Assembly: GCA_047608975.1 (NCBI GenBank)
Contig: JBLFYM010000008.1
Span: 18,684-82,683, forward strand
Length of the DNA stretch: 64,000 bases
Origin: GCA-2715965 sp047608975
Lineage (GTDB): Bacteria > Verrucomicrobiota > Verrucomicrobiia > Limisphaerales > JAYPXF01
Direction: 5' to 3'
Part shown: positions 44,386 to 53,517 of the stretch, piece after piece
Position numbering within the stretch: the first letter of the stretch is position 1
Layout: each line of letters starts with the position of its first letter
Made by a program: the position numbers and the translations under genes
The notes under the pieces: generated by a model
What the model saw: the letters and a program-made list of their open reading frames with translations, nothing else
Told to the model about the DNA's origin: nothing
Databases searched by the model: none

Positions 44386-44910
44386 TCACCCCCGCTTTTT
44401 CTTGGGCGACTGATCCGCAGCTTCACGACACGCATCTGCCACTGTGCCCAACTTCACCAGAAAATCTTCCCGATCCTTCTCATCCAAGACTGTAAGCACC
44501 TGTGATTGAAGATCCACCGCCACATCACGCATGTTCTCGAACAGCTTCAGCCCCGGCGAAGTGATCTTGATCCGGTAGGCTCGACGATCAGTTTCGTGAC
44601 GGTTGCGTTCCACCCAGCCCGCTTTCTCCATCCGCTCCAATAGTGAGGCGATCGTATTCGGATCACTGCTCATCATGCGTGTGAGTTCCCCCTGCGTAAT
44701 GCCTTTCGGATCCGCTTCCGTGAGCGAACGAAGCGCCGTGAACTGATCCGGCGTTGCCCCGGTCGGGGCGATGCGTCGACGAAACGCCTGATTTAAACTG
44801 TACCACGCCCGACGGAGCAGGGGAGGCAGTCGCTTCCGATCAGGGGAGTCAACTGGGAGCAAGTTATCCGGGTTGGGATCGGGCATTTGTCCGGAACTGT
44901 TTGGTAGCAC
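44386..44910 (-). CDS. MarR family transcriptional regulator
   Basis: A 174-residue winged-helix regulator. The recognition region reads TQGELTRMMSSDPNTIASLLERMEKAGWVERNRHETDRRAYRIKIT, in which the wing residues DRRAYRI are classic MarR. Helices at both ends (PPLLRRAWYSLNQAFRRRIAPTGATPDQFTALRSL; VAVDLQSQVLTVLDEKDREDFLVKL) make the dimer interface. The N-terminal 25 residues are longer than usual; an ATG at 44886 is an alternative start. It is divergent from the PQQ-propeller gene at 45227 and could regulate it. Confidence 0.88.
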   Translation of the reverse strand: MLPNSSGQMPDPNPDNLLPVDSPDRKRLPPLLRRAWYSLNQAFRRRIAPTGATPDQFTALRSLTEADPKGITQGELTRMMSSDPNTIASLLERMEKAGWVERNRHETDRRAYRIKITSPGLKLFENMRDVAVDLQSQVLTVLDEKDREDFLVKLGTVADACREAADQSPKKKRG

Positions 44911-45226
44911 GAAGGCAAAGTGTCAAATCCGAACATTCGGCAAAGTGCTACTGGCTCTCGCAGATTTGTGGTCGGAACCAAGTTCCCGATTGGTCGTTGA
45001 TACTGAGTCCTGAACTTCCGGATTGATTTCCGAAAGAGGCGCCATGTGAATTTGGAAGAGTTTTGAATGCCATCCGAAATTCACCGGTCGAAATGATGGC
45101 TTAAATTTAATACGTGTAGGTATTATTTTATTGCCAGCGTCTTTTCCGTCACGGATATTCCGCGCTCTTGCCACGGGCCGTCAGCGTGATAGAACACCCG
45201 CTCGCAAGGTATCCATTGACTGAATT
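44911..45226. other. Divergent intergenic region with a candidate operator
   Basis: This 316-base region separates the marR-type gene and the PQQ-protein operon. Its right half is AT-rich and contains the inverted repeat described at 45108. No RNA gene or protein is evident. Confidence 0.5.
45108..45125. promoter_or_regulatory. Candidate operator palindrome TAATAC-N6-GTATTA
   Basis: TAATAC (45108-45113) and GTATTA (45120-45125) form a perfect 18-bp inverted repeat inside an AT-rich patch, about 100 bases before the PQQ-protein gene. The length and symmetry fit a MarR dimer site, and a MarR gene is next door. This is inference from geometry. Confidence 0.35.
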
Positions 45227-47560
45227 ATGAAGATCCATTTTGCTCTGAAAGCAGTCGCGCTCGCCGCATTTCTGTCCACTTCCTTCAACCTTTCTGCCGC
45301 TCCTGCCAAGGGTTGGCTGTATTGGCGTGGCCCCGGTCAACTCGGTGTTTCTGAGGAGACGAATCTTCCCGGCAAGCTGGAGGTCGATGGCCCCAGCCAG
45401 CTTTGGAAGATCAACCTCTCCGGGCAATCCTCACCCGTCGTTGCCAATGGCAAGCTGTATGTGATGGGCTACGAGGGCGAAGGTCCTGATCTGCGCGAGA
45501 AGGTCGTCTGCCTCGATGCGAACACTGGCAAGGAACTCTGGTCCTACAAGTGGAACGACTTCCTGAGCGACATTATTTACACCCGTTACTCCACCTCCAA
45601 TCCCACCGTCGATGCGGAGACTGGCAACGTCTACGTGCAGGGCACGCAAGGCATCATGGCCGGCTTCACGGGAGACGGAAAGAAGCTGTGGGAACACTCG
45701 ATGATGGATCGGTTCGGTCGCATGACGTTTCCGAACGGCCGCACGACTTCCCCGGTGATCAACGGTGATTACGTGATGACCCATTACATCAGCGCCTACT
45801 GGGGCAAGATGGGACCGGCGCGTGATCGCTTTTGGGCCTTTAACAAACACACCGGCGAACTTCAGTGGCTGACCACTCCGGGCGGGCGTCCGAAGGATAG
45901 CTCCTATTCCCCAATCATTCTGAGCGAATGGAATGGTCAGCAGGTGGTTTACAGCGGAACCGGGGACGGTTCAGTCGTCTGCTTCAATGCGAAGACCGGC
46001 AATCCGCTCTGGTATTGCAAGATCAGCCAGGGCGGCGTGAATTCCTCGGTCATTCCCATGGGAGACCGCATCATCGCCATCCACGGCCGTGAGAACCTTG
46101 ATAACTCGGACATCGGGCGTCTGGTTGCACTGCGAATTCCCAAATCAATTCCTGCGGGACCCGGACCGCATGAAATCCCGGTGACCGACTTGGAACTCTG
46201 GCGGAATCCGGACGTCTCCTCTTTTGCTAGTTCCCCGATCTTGGTCGGCAAGATTCTCTATCAGGTTGTGACGACTGGCGACCTGGTCGCGGTTGACACC
46301 GACGATGGCAAAGTGCTCTGGCGTGAGAAGCTCGGCATCGAGCAGCGCAACGCGAGCATGCTTTACGCGGATGGAAAGATTTACCTCCCGATGCTCGAAG
46401 ATCCGCATAGCAAGGAGAAGGGGCTTTCCGCCGGAACCGCCGGTGCATTCTACGTGCTCAAACCTTCGGCGACGGGCGTTGAGATCTTGAGTTATCTCAC
46501 TCTCGAAGGGCGTTGCTTTGGCAGTCCGTGTATTTACAACGGCAAGATCTACGTTCAGACCACCAAGAAGCTCTATTGCTTCGGTAGCAAGGGTGACAAT
46601 CCTGGCGTGGCGGCGGCGAAGCCCGCACCGGCTGCTGCGATACCGGGCAAAGCGGTTGCGCTGCACATCGTGCCACCTGAAATCCTCGTCACTCCGGGTG
46701 GCAAGCAGCCATTCAAGGTTTACCAGGTTGACGCCGCCGGAAACACGGTCGCTGAGGTAAAAGACAAGTCAGCTGTTAAGTGGGAACGCTACATACCGGC
46801 AACCGCCAAGGTGAAGGTGCTGCTGAACGCTTCGGTGAAAGACAGTGTGCTGGTGGCTGATGCCACCAAGACGCCTTCTGCCGGCATGTTCAAGGCGACT
46901 TACAACGGATTGAACGGCTACATTCGTGGTCGTATCCTTCCCAATCTGCCGCTCGAGGAGAACTTCGAACGATTCAAACCGGTGAACGTTCACCCTGCGA
47001 CGCATCCAGAGGCGGGCCAGAAATTTGATTACCCCCCGTTGCCTTGGATTGGCGCGCGTTTCAAATTCGAGATCCGTGAGCAGGATGGCAACAAGGTTCT
47101 GACGAAGACGATCGACAACAAGCTCTTCCAACGCGGCATCGTGTTCATGGGAACGCCTGACATGGCGAATTACACTATCGAGGCGGACGTGATGACGGAA
47201 GGCAACCGGCGCAAGATGTCGGAGATCGGTCTGATCTGCCAACGCTACTACATCGTGCTGAAGGGCAATGCCGGCAAGTTGCAGATCAATTCGAATCTGG
47301 AACGGATCAAGGCAGATACCCGATTCAGCATGCGTCCGAAGGTCTGGTATCACCTCAAGGCCCGCGTTGACGTTGCCGCTGACGGCTCTGGCGTGATTCG
47401 CGCGAAGGCATGGGACAAGAGTGAGAAAGAGCCCGACGCTTGGACACTCGAGGTCAAGCATCAGAACGCCCACACGCAGGGATCACCCGGCCTCTTTGGA
47501 TTCGCCCCGCAGGAGGTCCTCTGTCACATCGATAACGTCAAAGTCACGCCCAACAAGTAA
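45227..47560 (+). CDS. PQQ-like beta-propeller protein with C-terminal DUF1080-like domain
   Basis: A 777-residue secreted protein (signal peptide MKIHFALKAVALAAFLSTSFN). About residues 50-460 show repeated propeller blades with the tryptophan-docking pattern (VVCLDANTGKELWSYKW; VVCFNAKTGNPLWYCKI; LVAVDTDDGKVLWREKL). A proline/alanine linker leads to a C-terminal beta-sandwich (about 600-775; FKFEIREQDGNKVLTKTIDN, MANYTIEADVM, MRPKVWYHLKARVDV) like the DUF1080/3-keto-disaccharide hydrolase or LamG type. PQQ binding itself is not shown, since such propellers can also serve as scaffolds. It is followed after 41 bases by a second propeller gene. Confidence 0.82.
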   Translation: MKIHFALKAVALAAFLSTSFNLSAAPAKGWLYWRGPGQLGVSEETNLPGKLEVDGPSQLWKINLSGQSSPVVANGKLYVMGYEGEGPDLREKVVCLDANTGKELWSYKWNDFLSDIIYTRYSTSNPTVDAETGNVYVQGTQGIMAGFTGDGKKLWEHSMMDRFGRMTFPNGRTTSPVINGDYVMTHYISAYWGKMGPARDRFWAFNKHTGELQWLTTPGGRPKDSSYSPIILSEWNGQQVVYSGTGDGSVVCFNAKTGNPLWYCKISQGGVNSSVIPMGDRIIAIHGRENLDNSDIGRLVALRIPKSIPAGPGPHEIPVTDLELWRNPDVSSFASSPILVGKILYQVVTTGDLVAVDTDDGKVLWREKLGIEQRNASMLYADGKIYLPMLEDPHSKEKGLSAGTAGAFYVLKPSATGVEILSYLTLEGRCFGSPCIYNGKIYVQTTKKLYCFGSKGDNPGVAAAKPAPAAAIPGKAVALHIVPPEILVTPGGKQPFKVYQVDAAGNTVAEVKDKSAVKWERYIPATAKVKVLLNASVKDSVLVADATKTPSAGMFKATYNGLNGYIRGRILPNLPLEENFERFKPVNVHPATHPEAGQKFDYPPLPWIGARFKFEIREQDGNKVLTKTIDNKLFQRGIVFMGTPDMANYTIEADVMTEGNRRKMSEIGLICQRYYIVLKGNAGKLQINSNLERIKADTRFSMRPKVWYHLKARVDVAADGSGVIRAKAWDKSEKEPDAWTLEVKHQNAHTQGSPGLFGFAPQEVLCHIDNVKVTPNK

Positions 47561-47601
47561 CCGCATCGCATATCACGCAAGACGCTTAACAGAATCACCC
47601 T

Positions 47602-49371
47602 ATGAAAAACGACATTGTGAAATCCATCGTGGCGCTCGGCATGGCCGCCGTGATCACCGGCTGCGAGTCTACTGAAAAACCGGCTCCGGCCGCTTCCACT
47701 CCTCCGGCTGCGAGCACCGATACGAAAGCACCCGATACTGACGTCGCGGTGGCGGTCGCAACTGACGCGGACAAGAAGGACGCGACGGATATGGGCAAGG
47801 CAGTTGCGCAGGCAACTGATGCTGCCCAAGCAACTGTCGCGGACGTCGCTTCGAAGGCCACGGCCGCCGTCGCCACCGCCGGTCCATCGAAGTACGATTG
47901 GCCGCAGTGGGGCCGCACCAAGGCACGGAACATGTACACCCCCGCCAAGAATGTCCCGATGTCCTTCAATCCCGGCAAATTCAAGCGCGGGACTGAAGAT
48001 ATCGACATGGCCACCACAAAAAACGTCAAGTGGGTCGCCAAACTCGGTTCACAGACCTACGGCAATCCGACGATCGTGAATGGGCGTGTCTATATTGGCA
48101 CGAACAACGAAGCTCCGCGTGATCCACAGCACAAAGGCGATCGTTCGATCCTGATGTGTCTTGACGAAAAGACAGGTGATCTCATCTGGCAGCTGGTTGT
48201 GCCCAAGTTGAAATCCGGCAAAGTGAACGACTGGGAGAATCTGGGCATTCTTTCCTCCGCAGCCGTCGAAGGAGATCGGGTCTATCTGGTGACCAGCCGT
48301 TGCGAAGTAATCTGTGTTGATGCCAACGGACTCGCCAACGGAAACCAGGGCATGAAGGACGAAGCGCAGTACATCGCCGGGCCTGGCAGCAAACCTGCCA
48401 CGGTCGGATCCAAAGACGCGGACATCATCTGGGTTTACGACATGATGGACGAACTCGGCGTGTTTCCGCACAACGCCGCGAACAGCTCCCCGGTCGTCAT
48501 TGGGAACATGGTTTATGTCTGCACCTCAAACGGCCAAGATTGGACGCATGTGAATGTGCCCTCACCGATGTCTCCCAGCTTCATCGCGCTGGACGCGAAG
48601 ACAGGCGAACTCAAAGGTGAGGACGACGCTGAAATCGGCGAAAATATTTTCCATGGTCAATGGACTTCGCCTTCGGCAGGACAGGTTGGCAGCGATTGGC
48701 AACTGTTCTTCGGCGGTGGTAACGGACTTCTCTACGGCTTCGGTTCCAATCCCGTTTTTGATTCGAGCGAAGATATGCACTTCCTCAAAAAGATCTGGTG
48801 GGTGGATACGAATCCGAAGGCTCGTTTCGAATACAAGTATCCTGATCCGGAAGGCCCGAACGAGATCAACGCGACTCCGGTCTATTGGAACAAGCACGTC
48901 TACATCGCCCAAGGCCAGGATCCTGAGCACGGCGAAGGTGTCGGTATGCTCGTCTGCGTGGATCCCACCAAGAAGGGGGATATCACCAAGACAGGTGTGG
49001 TTTGGAAGTATGAAAAGATCAATCGCTCCATCAGCACGGTTTCAATCGATGAGGAAACCGGGCTGCTGTTCGTCGGTGATTTCTCCGGTTTTGTTTACTG
49101 CCTCGACGCGAAGACGGGCAAGGAACATTGGATCTACGACATGAAGGCTCACATGTGGGGATCGACTCTGGTTGCGGACGGTAAATTATTCGTCGGTGAT
49201 GAAGACGGTGACTTGGTGGTGTTGCCGGCCAAGGCTGACTTTAATCCGAAGGACAAGAAGGCAGTGCTCTTCGAGACGAACATGATGGCTCCGATCTACT
49301 CCACGCCGATCATCGCCAATGGCGTACTTTACGTCGGCACTCAGTCGCACCTCTACGCGATCAAGAACTGA
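47602..49371 (+). CDS. PQQ-like beta-propeller lipoprotein
   Basis: A 589-residue protein with a lipoprotein signal ending in VITGC (lipobox cysteine near residue 21). A 75-residue spacer rich in Ala, Thr, Asp and Pro reaches from the membrane to a propeller (about 95-589) with blades such as ILMCLDEKTGDLIWQLVVP, FIALDAKTGELKGED and VYCLDAKTGKEHWIYDM. The opening DWPQWGRTKARNMYT is typical of these proteins in Planctomycetes and Verrucomicrobiota. It probably pairs with the secreted propeller upstream in the same transcript. Enzymatic activity is not proven by sequence. Confidence 0.82.
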   Translation: MKNDIVKSIVALGMAAVITGCESTEKPAPAASTPPAASTDTKAPDTDVAVAVATDADKKDATDMGKAVAQATDAAQATVADVASKATAAVATAGPSKYDWPQWGRTKARNMYTPAKNVPMSFNPGKFKRGTEDIDMATTKNVKWVAKLGSQTYGNPTIVNGRVYIGTNNEAPRDPQHKGDRSILMCLDEKTGDLIWQLVVPKLKSGKVNDWENLGILSSAAVEGDRVYLVTSRCEVICVDANGLANGNQGMKDEAQYIAGPGSKPATVGSKDADIIWVYDMMDELGVFPHNAANSSPVVIGNMVYVCTSNGQDWTHVNVPSPMSPSFIALDAKTGELKGEDDAEIGENIFHGQWTSPSAGQVGSDWQLFFGGGNGLLYGFGSNPVFDSSEDMHFLKKIWWVDTNPKARFEYKYPDPEGPNEINATPVYWNKHVYIAQGQDPEHGEGVGMLVCVDPTKKGDITKTGVVWKYEKINRSISTVSIDEETGLLFVGDFSGFVYCLDAKTGKEHWIYDMKAHMWGSTLVADGKLFVGDEDGDLVVLPAKADFNPKDKKAVLFETNMMAPIYSTPIIANGVLYVGTQSHLYAIKN

Positions 49372-49388
49372 ACGAGATTTGTTGAACG

Positions 49389-49414
49389 GCCCCCGGGGAT
49401 CGCTTTCCGGGGGC
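49389..49414 (+). terminator. Probable terminator after the PQQ protein genes
   Basis: GCCCCCGG (49389-49396) pairs with CCGGGGGC (49407-49414) around a 10-base loop, 18 bases past the stop. Only a short T-rich stretch (TGTGTT) follows, so efficiency is uncertain. Confidence 0.55.
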
Positions 49415-49465
49415 TGTGTTACCCACCAGACAATCCCTGACCCATTTTAAATCGAATCACATAGA

Positions 49466-50548
49466 ATGAGCGAAGTAACCGAAGCGGATATTGCAAAGGC
49501 AAAGCAGGAGCTTGATACGCACTGCGTCGAAATCATCAACTGGCATTTTTCTCCTGAAACCGGCTGTCCGTTCTGGCTCGACTGGGCCAAGAAGGCGGGC
49601 TGGGATCCGCGCGCCGAAGTGAAATGCTTCGATGATCTGATCAACCGTTTCCCACACTTCCAAGACGAGTGGTTGCGGGACCTTCAACCCGAGGTCTGGA
49701 TTCCGAAGGAATTCGAGGGCCAGCCGTTCAGTATTTTCGAAACCGGTGGTACCACGGGTATGCCGAAGCAACGCATCGGTTGGAATGATTTCCGCGTCGA
49801 TTACAGCGAGTTTTCAGAAAAGATCTCTGACGAACATTTCCCGCGGGGCGGAGCTTGGCTGATGATGGGGCCGACTGGTCCACGTCGTCTGCGTCTGGCC
49901 ATTGAGCATCTTGCCAATATCCGAGGCAGTTCCTGCTACTTCATTGATCTCGATCCGCGCTGGGTGAAGAAGTTGATTGCGAACAAGCAGTATGATCAGG
50001 CCAAAGGATACATGGCTCACGTCGTTGATCAGGCCGCAATGATCATGCAGAACCGCAAGGTGAGCGGTCTCTTCACCACGCCGAAACTCTTGGAGGCATT
50101 GGCTGAAAAGGTTGATCTCTACGAAGCGGGCATTCGCGGCGTCTTTGCCGGCGGAACCACCATGGACAAACAATATGTCCGGTTCCTGATCGAAGAGGTG
50201 TTGGAAGGCCAGATTGGCTTCTACCCAACTTACGGGAACACGTTGATGGGACTGGCCGCGAGTGTGCCAATCACAAAAGAGGATGAGTTCTCCGTAACCT
50301 ATTACGCACCCCAACCGCGAGCGGTACTGCGCGTTGTGGATCCGGAAGAAACTACCCAGGTTCGTGGCCATGACGAATGGGGACGGGTCGAACTGACCAC
50401 CATGACGAAGGAATTCTTTATGCCCCGTTTCATGGAACGGGACGAGGCTCTCCGCCGCAAACCACGGGCACCTTATGCGTGGGATGGAGTTGCTGAAGTC
50501 CGCCCGTTTGGGGCCATGGAGAACAAGATTGTCGAAGGCGTCTATTGA
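49466..50548 (+). CDS. Short adenylate-forming (ANL) enzyme, LuxE/EhpF-like
   Basis: A 360-residue protein. The phosphate-binding loop is ETGGTTGMPK (92-101), the nucleotide motif GFYPTYGNTLMG (251-262), and the A7-like region GRVELTTMTKEFFMPRFMERDEALR. It lacks the 100-residue C-terminal swivel domain of full acyl-CoA ligases. The size and loop match acyl-protein synthetases (LuxE) and the phenazine enzyme EhpF, which activate a carboxylate as an acyl-adenylate for later reduction. The acid substrate is unknown. It is followed on the same strand by a membrane protein, an ALDH-fold enzyme and an iron-dependent alcohol dehydrogenase, which suggests a carboxylate-to-alcohol route; the reverse oxidation is also possible. 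Confidence 0.72.
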   Translation: MSEVTEADIAKAKQELDTHCVEIINWHFSPETGCPFWLDWAKKAGWDPRAEVKCFDDLINRFPHFQDEWLRDLQPEVWIPKEFEGQPFSIFETGGTTGMPKQRIGWNDFRVDYSEFSEKISDEHFPRGGAWLMMGPTGPRRLRLAIEHLANIRGSSCYFIDLDPRWVKKLIANKQYDQAKGYMAHVVDQAAMIMQNRKVSGLFTTPKLLEALAEKVDLYEAGIRGVFAGGTTMDKQYVRFLIEEVLEGQIGFYPTYGNTLMGLAASVPITKEDEFSVTYYAPQPRAVLRVVDPEETTQVRGHDEWGRVELTTMTKEFFMPRFMERDEALRRKPRAPYAWDGVAEVRPFGAMENKIVEGVY

Positions 50549-50751
50549 TCTCCAACCGGTTCGTGGCAGCCGCCCCGAGCGGACATTGACCGGTTGTGGG
50601 TGTTCTGGTGGTTGGTTGCGAGACGCGCAAATGCGCCTACCTTGGCGAAACAATTGAAACAATCAGCTCTCGCCCAGGTTGAAACCAACCGTCGGTGAGA
50701 TGTTCGTAACTCACGTTTGCTGCCGAGCATCATTTGTGAAGAGAGTTGTCG

Positions 50752-52035
50752 ATGCCCGAACCCGAGACATATCAGGACCCCCCCGGTGCGCAACCGGAAG
50801 GTCGCTCGGGTCTGCCGCCGGTTCATCCGCTGTCGGCATTGTTGCTTCTGGTCGTTGACAACCTGTGGAACCTCGGCGATTGGGCGATTTTTGCGTGGGT
50901 TATCATCATTCCGTTGAGCTTCATGTCGGTTTTCTTCCCGGGACTATTTCTCCAACGCTACGCAAATCACGATTCCTGGGGGAAATCGATCGGGAAAGCG
51001 CTGATGCTTGGCGTCTTGGCAGCGGTGCCCACATCGATTGCCGGAACTCCCATTGGCGTCGCATTTCTCGCCTGGGCTGGGTTGGACCGCTGGCGATCGC
51101 GAAAGGATATCCTCACCAATCCGATCGCTGCGCTCTCTGGGCAACCAGCACCAGCACCGAGTGCGCCATCCACGGGACAGCCCGGAACAGCCCGGCCGGT
51201 GATTGACGTGCAGGAAGGCGCAGCAACTCCGTGTCGATCCTCGGAACCCAACTTTGTAGCCGCGGCTTCATCACCCTCATCGCCGCCGCCGCCCGTCCAG
51301 CCTCATTACGAACCCTTGCTGCCGCCGCCCCACAAGGCCAGCAAGATTGGCGTATTGGCTCTCTGTCTGGTGATGGTTGCGTTGTGTTTTGGCGGTGTGG
51401 TTTATCTGATGGAGTTCGCTACGGAACGAGTGGAATCCTGGGCTGAGAAGGCCGGCAAGCTGGTCGGTTTTTTTCGACGTCCACCACTCACTGAATCATT
51501 TGTTGCCTCGTTGCCGGAACTGTCCCGGACGGAGGGAGGAGAACTTCACATCGCGTCGTTGAAGAGTAACGAGCAGGTGTCACAGACCGACTATCGGTTT
51601 AAGTTTTTCGAGGTTGAATCAAGCATCAGAGTTCCGGTCACGTATCAGTATTTTATTCGACTGCGGGATGATTGGGAATTGAATGTCACCAATGGGATCT
51701 GTTGGGTGAACGCGCCAAAGGTTCGTCCGAATCTGCCGATCATCCATACGGACAAGATGCACAAGGAAAAAGATTTCGCCGCGTCGCAGGAGATGTTGGA
51801 TGATTTGGAAAAAACTCTCACACCCCGGTTCTGGCTGAACGGATCACGCCCCGAATACCTGAAGCTCGTGCGTGAAGACTGCCGCAAGACCGTGGGGGAA
51901 TTTGTTCGAGACTGGATTCTCTCGCAGGATCGTTGGAAGGATTACAACATCCACACCGTAAAGATTGTTTTCCCGGAAGAGGTCGGCTCCGAGGAAGCGA
52001 AAATGTTACCGACATTGATGATAGATAAGGACTGA
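50752..52035 (+). CDS. Hypothetical multi-pass membrane protein
   Basis: A 427-residue protein of no family I recognise. Two hydrophobic regions near the N-terminus (ALLLLVVDNLWNLGDWAIFAWVII with IPLSFMSVFFPGLFL; ALMLGVLAAVPTSIAGTPIGVAFLAWAGL) are followed by a Pro/Ala/Ser-rich stretch (about 125-205), a further helix (IGVLALCLVMVALCFGGVVYL) and a soluble C-terminal domain of about 190 residues (VSQTDYRFKFFEVES to VKIVFPEEV). An in-frame TTG at 50746 precedes the ATG at 50752. It lies between the adenylating and ALDH-like genes and its stop is 3 bases before the ALDH start, so it should be co-translated with them. Confidence 0.65.
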   Translation: MPEPETYQDPPGAQPEGRSGLPPVHPLSALLLLVVDNLWNLGDWAIFAWVIIIPLSFMSVFFPGLFLQRYANHDSWGKSIGKALMLGVLAAVPTSIAGTPIGVAFLAWAGLDRWRSRKDILTNPIAALSGQPAPAPSAPSTGQPGTARPVIDVQEGAATPCRSSEPNFVAAASSPSSPPPPVQPHYEPLLPPPHKASKIGVLALCLVMVALCFGGVVYLMEFATERVESWAEKAGKLVGFFRRPPLTESFVASLPELSRTEGGELHIASLKSNEQVSQTDYRFKFFEVESSIRVPVTYQYFIRLRDDWELNVTNGICWVNAPKVRPNLPIIHTDKMHKEKDFAASQEMLDDLEKTLTPRFWLNGSRPEYLKLVREDCRKTVGEFVRDWILSQDRWKDYNIHTVKIVFPEEVGSEEAKMLPTLMIDKD

Positions 52036-52038
52036 CAG

Positions 52039-53475
52039 ATGGAAGAACTCGCACACATTCCCGTGCTCCGATTGGGCCGGACTTACGAAAGTCTGGATAA
52101 AATTGACGTTGCCCGCCACTCCGATCGTGAAGTGCTGGCGCAGATGAGCACCATCAACGCCGGCATCATCCGCAAGGATATGCGCAAAATCGAGAAGTCA
52201 CGCGCCGCATTGAAGAAATTCAGCGTCGATGAACTGATAGCACTCTGCGCCAAGGCCGGTGACGAGTTTCTGAATGGCACGCTGCCTTTCGGTGACAGGG
52301 GGCACACCCAGAGCGCGGATGACTACGTGCAGACATTGTCGTCCACAAGCGGTCTGCCTCACAACATGGTGCGGATGAACATGACGAAGATTCATTTCGC
52401 CATGACCAATATGACGTTGATCCTTAACGGACTCACCCGGGGACTGGCGCACTCGGTGATCGACAGTGGGGTGGGCGAACAGGGTGGGGCACGTTGTTGC
52501 TTTTTCCCGTCTGCAAAAGCCTTGGGACTGGTCATGCCCAGCAACGCTCCTGCGGTAAACTCGCTCTGGCTGCCGGCCATTGCGCTCAAGTATCCGGTGA
52601 TCATCAAACCGGGACGGGAAGAACCTTGGACGCCTTACCGTCTCATCCAGTCGCTGATCAAAGTCGGCGTTCCGGCTGAAGCGTTTGGTTTTTATCCGAC
52701 CGACCACGAGGGTGCTGGAGAGATTCTCAATGTGTGTGGCCGGGCACTGATTTTCGGGGACAAGAACACCACCGACAAATACGCCGGCAACCCCGGCGTG
52801 CAATGTCACGGTCCCGGCTTCAGTAAGATTCTCATTGGCGACGATGAGATTGAGAACTGGGAGCAGCACATCGATCTGATGGACTTAAGTGCGACCGCCA
52901 ACGGCGGGCGTAGCTGCATCAACGCTTCTGCGATTGTGGTTCCAAAATACGGCCGGGAAATCGCCGATGCCTTGGCCAAGAAACTCGGTCCCATTGCCCC
53001 TTCCACGGCGGAGGACGAGAACGCCCGCCTATCCGGCTTTGCAAATCCGAAGATGGCCGAATGGATTGATGGTGCGATCGAAGCCGATCTTGCCACCCCT
53101 GGCGCCGAGGAAATGACCGCTCACTATCGCGATACGGAGCGGAAGGTGAACGATGAGCGTGGCTTGTTCCTGCGACCCACGGTGATCTATTGCGATTCCA
53201 CGGAACATCCGTTGTACAATCGTGAGTTCATGTTTCCCTACCTCAGCGTGGTTGAAGTGCCCCAGGCTGAGATGCTCGACAAAATCGGGCCGTCGTTGAT
53301 CGTGACCGCGATTACGAAGGATGCGGAATTCCGCGCTCAATTGATGGAGACCAATCTGGTCGACCGTCTGAATTTCGGACCGGTTCCCACTATGCAGATC
53401 TCTTGGGATCAGCCGCATGAGGGCAACATGTTCGATTTTCTCTACAAGCGTCGTTCAATTGAAATCGCCGACTGA
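52039..53475 (+). CDS. Aldehyde dehydrogenase superfamily enzyme, LuxC/EhpG-like
   Basis: A 478-residue protein with the ALDH fold. The oxyanion asparagine is Asn169 in GLVMPSNAPAVNS, the cofactor lysine is Lys190 in VIIKPGREEPWTP, and the catalytic cysteine is Cys293 in NGGRSCINAS. The glycine-rich turn and C-terminal segment (GPSLIVTAITKDAEFRAQLMETNLVDRLNFG) fit too. A ~50-residue N-terminal extension precedes the core, as in reductive ALDH-fold acyl reductases such as LuxC and EhpG. I infer it reduces the acyl-adenylate or thioester made by the enzyme at 49466 to an aldehyde, with the neighbouring alcohol dehydrogenase reducing it further; oxidation is equally consistent. Confidence 0.78.
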   Translation: MEELAHIPVLRLGRTYESLDKIDVARHSDREVLAQMSTINAGIIRKDMRKIEKSRAALKKFSVDELIALCAKAGDEFLNGTLPFGDRGHTQSADDYVQTLSSTSGLPHNMVRMNMTKIHFAMTNMTLILNGLTRGLAHSVIDSGVGEQGGARCCFFPSAKALGLVMPSNAPAVNSLWLPAIALKYPVIIKPGREEPWTPYRLIQSLIKVGVPAEAFGFYPTDHEGAGEILNVCGRALIFGDKNTTDKYAGNPGVQCHGPGFSKILIGDDEIENWEQHIDLMDLSATANGGRSCINASAIVVPKYGREIADALAKKLGPIAPSTAEDENARLSGFANPKMAEWIDGAIEADLATPGAEEMTAHYRDTERKVNDERGLFLRPTVIYCDSTEHPLYNREFMFPYLSVVEVPQAEMLDKIGPSLIVTAITKDAEFRAQLMETNLVDRLNFGPVPTMQISWDQPHEGNMFDFLYKRRSIEIAD

Positions 53476-53517
53476 CGGCGGTTGAACACATTTCCTACGG
53501 TTTAAGTCCATAGAACG

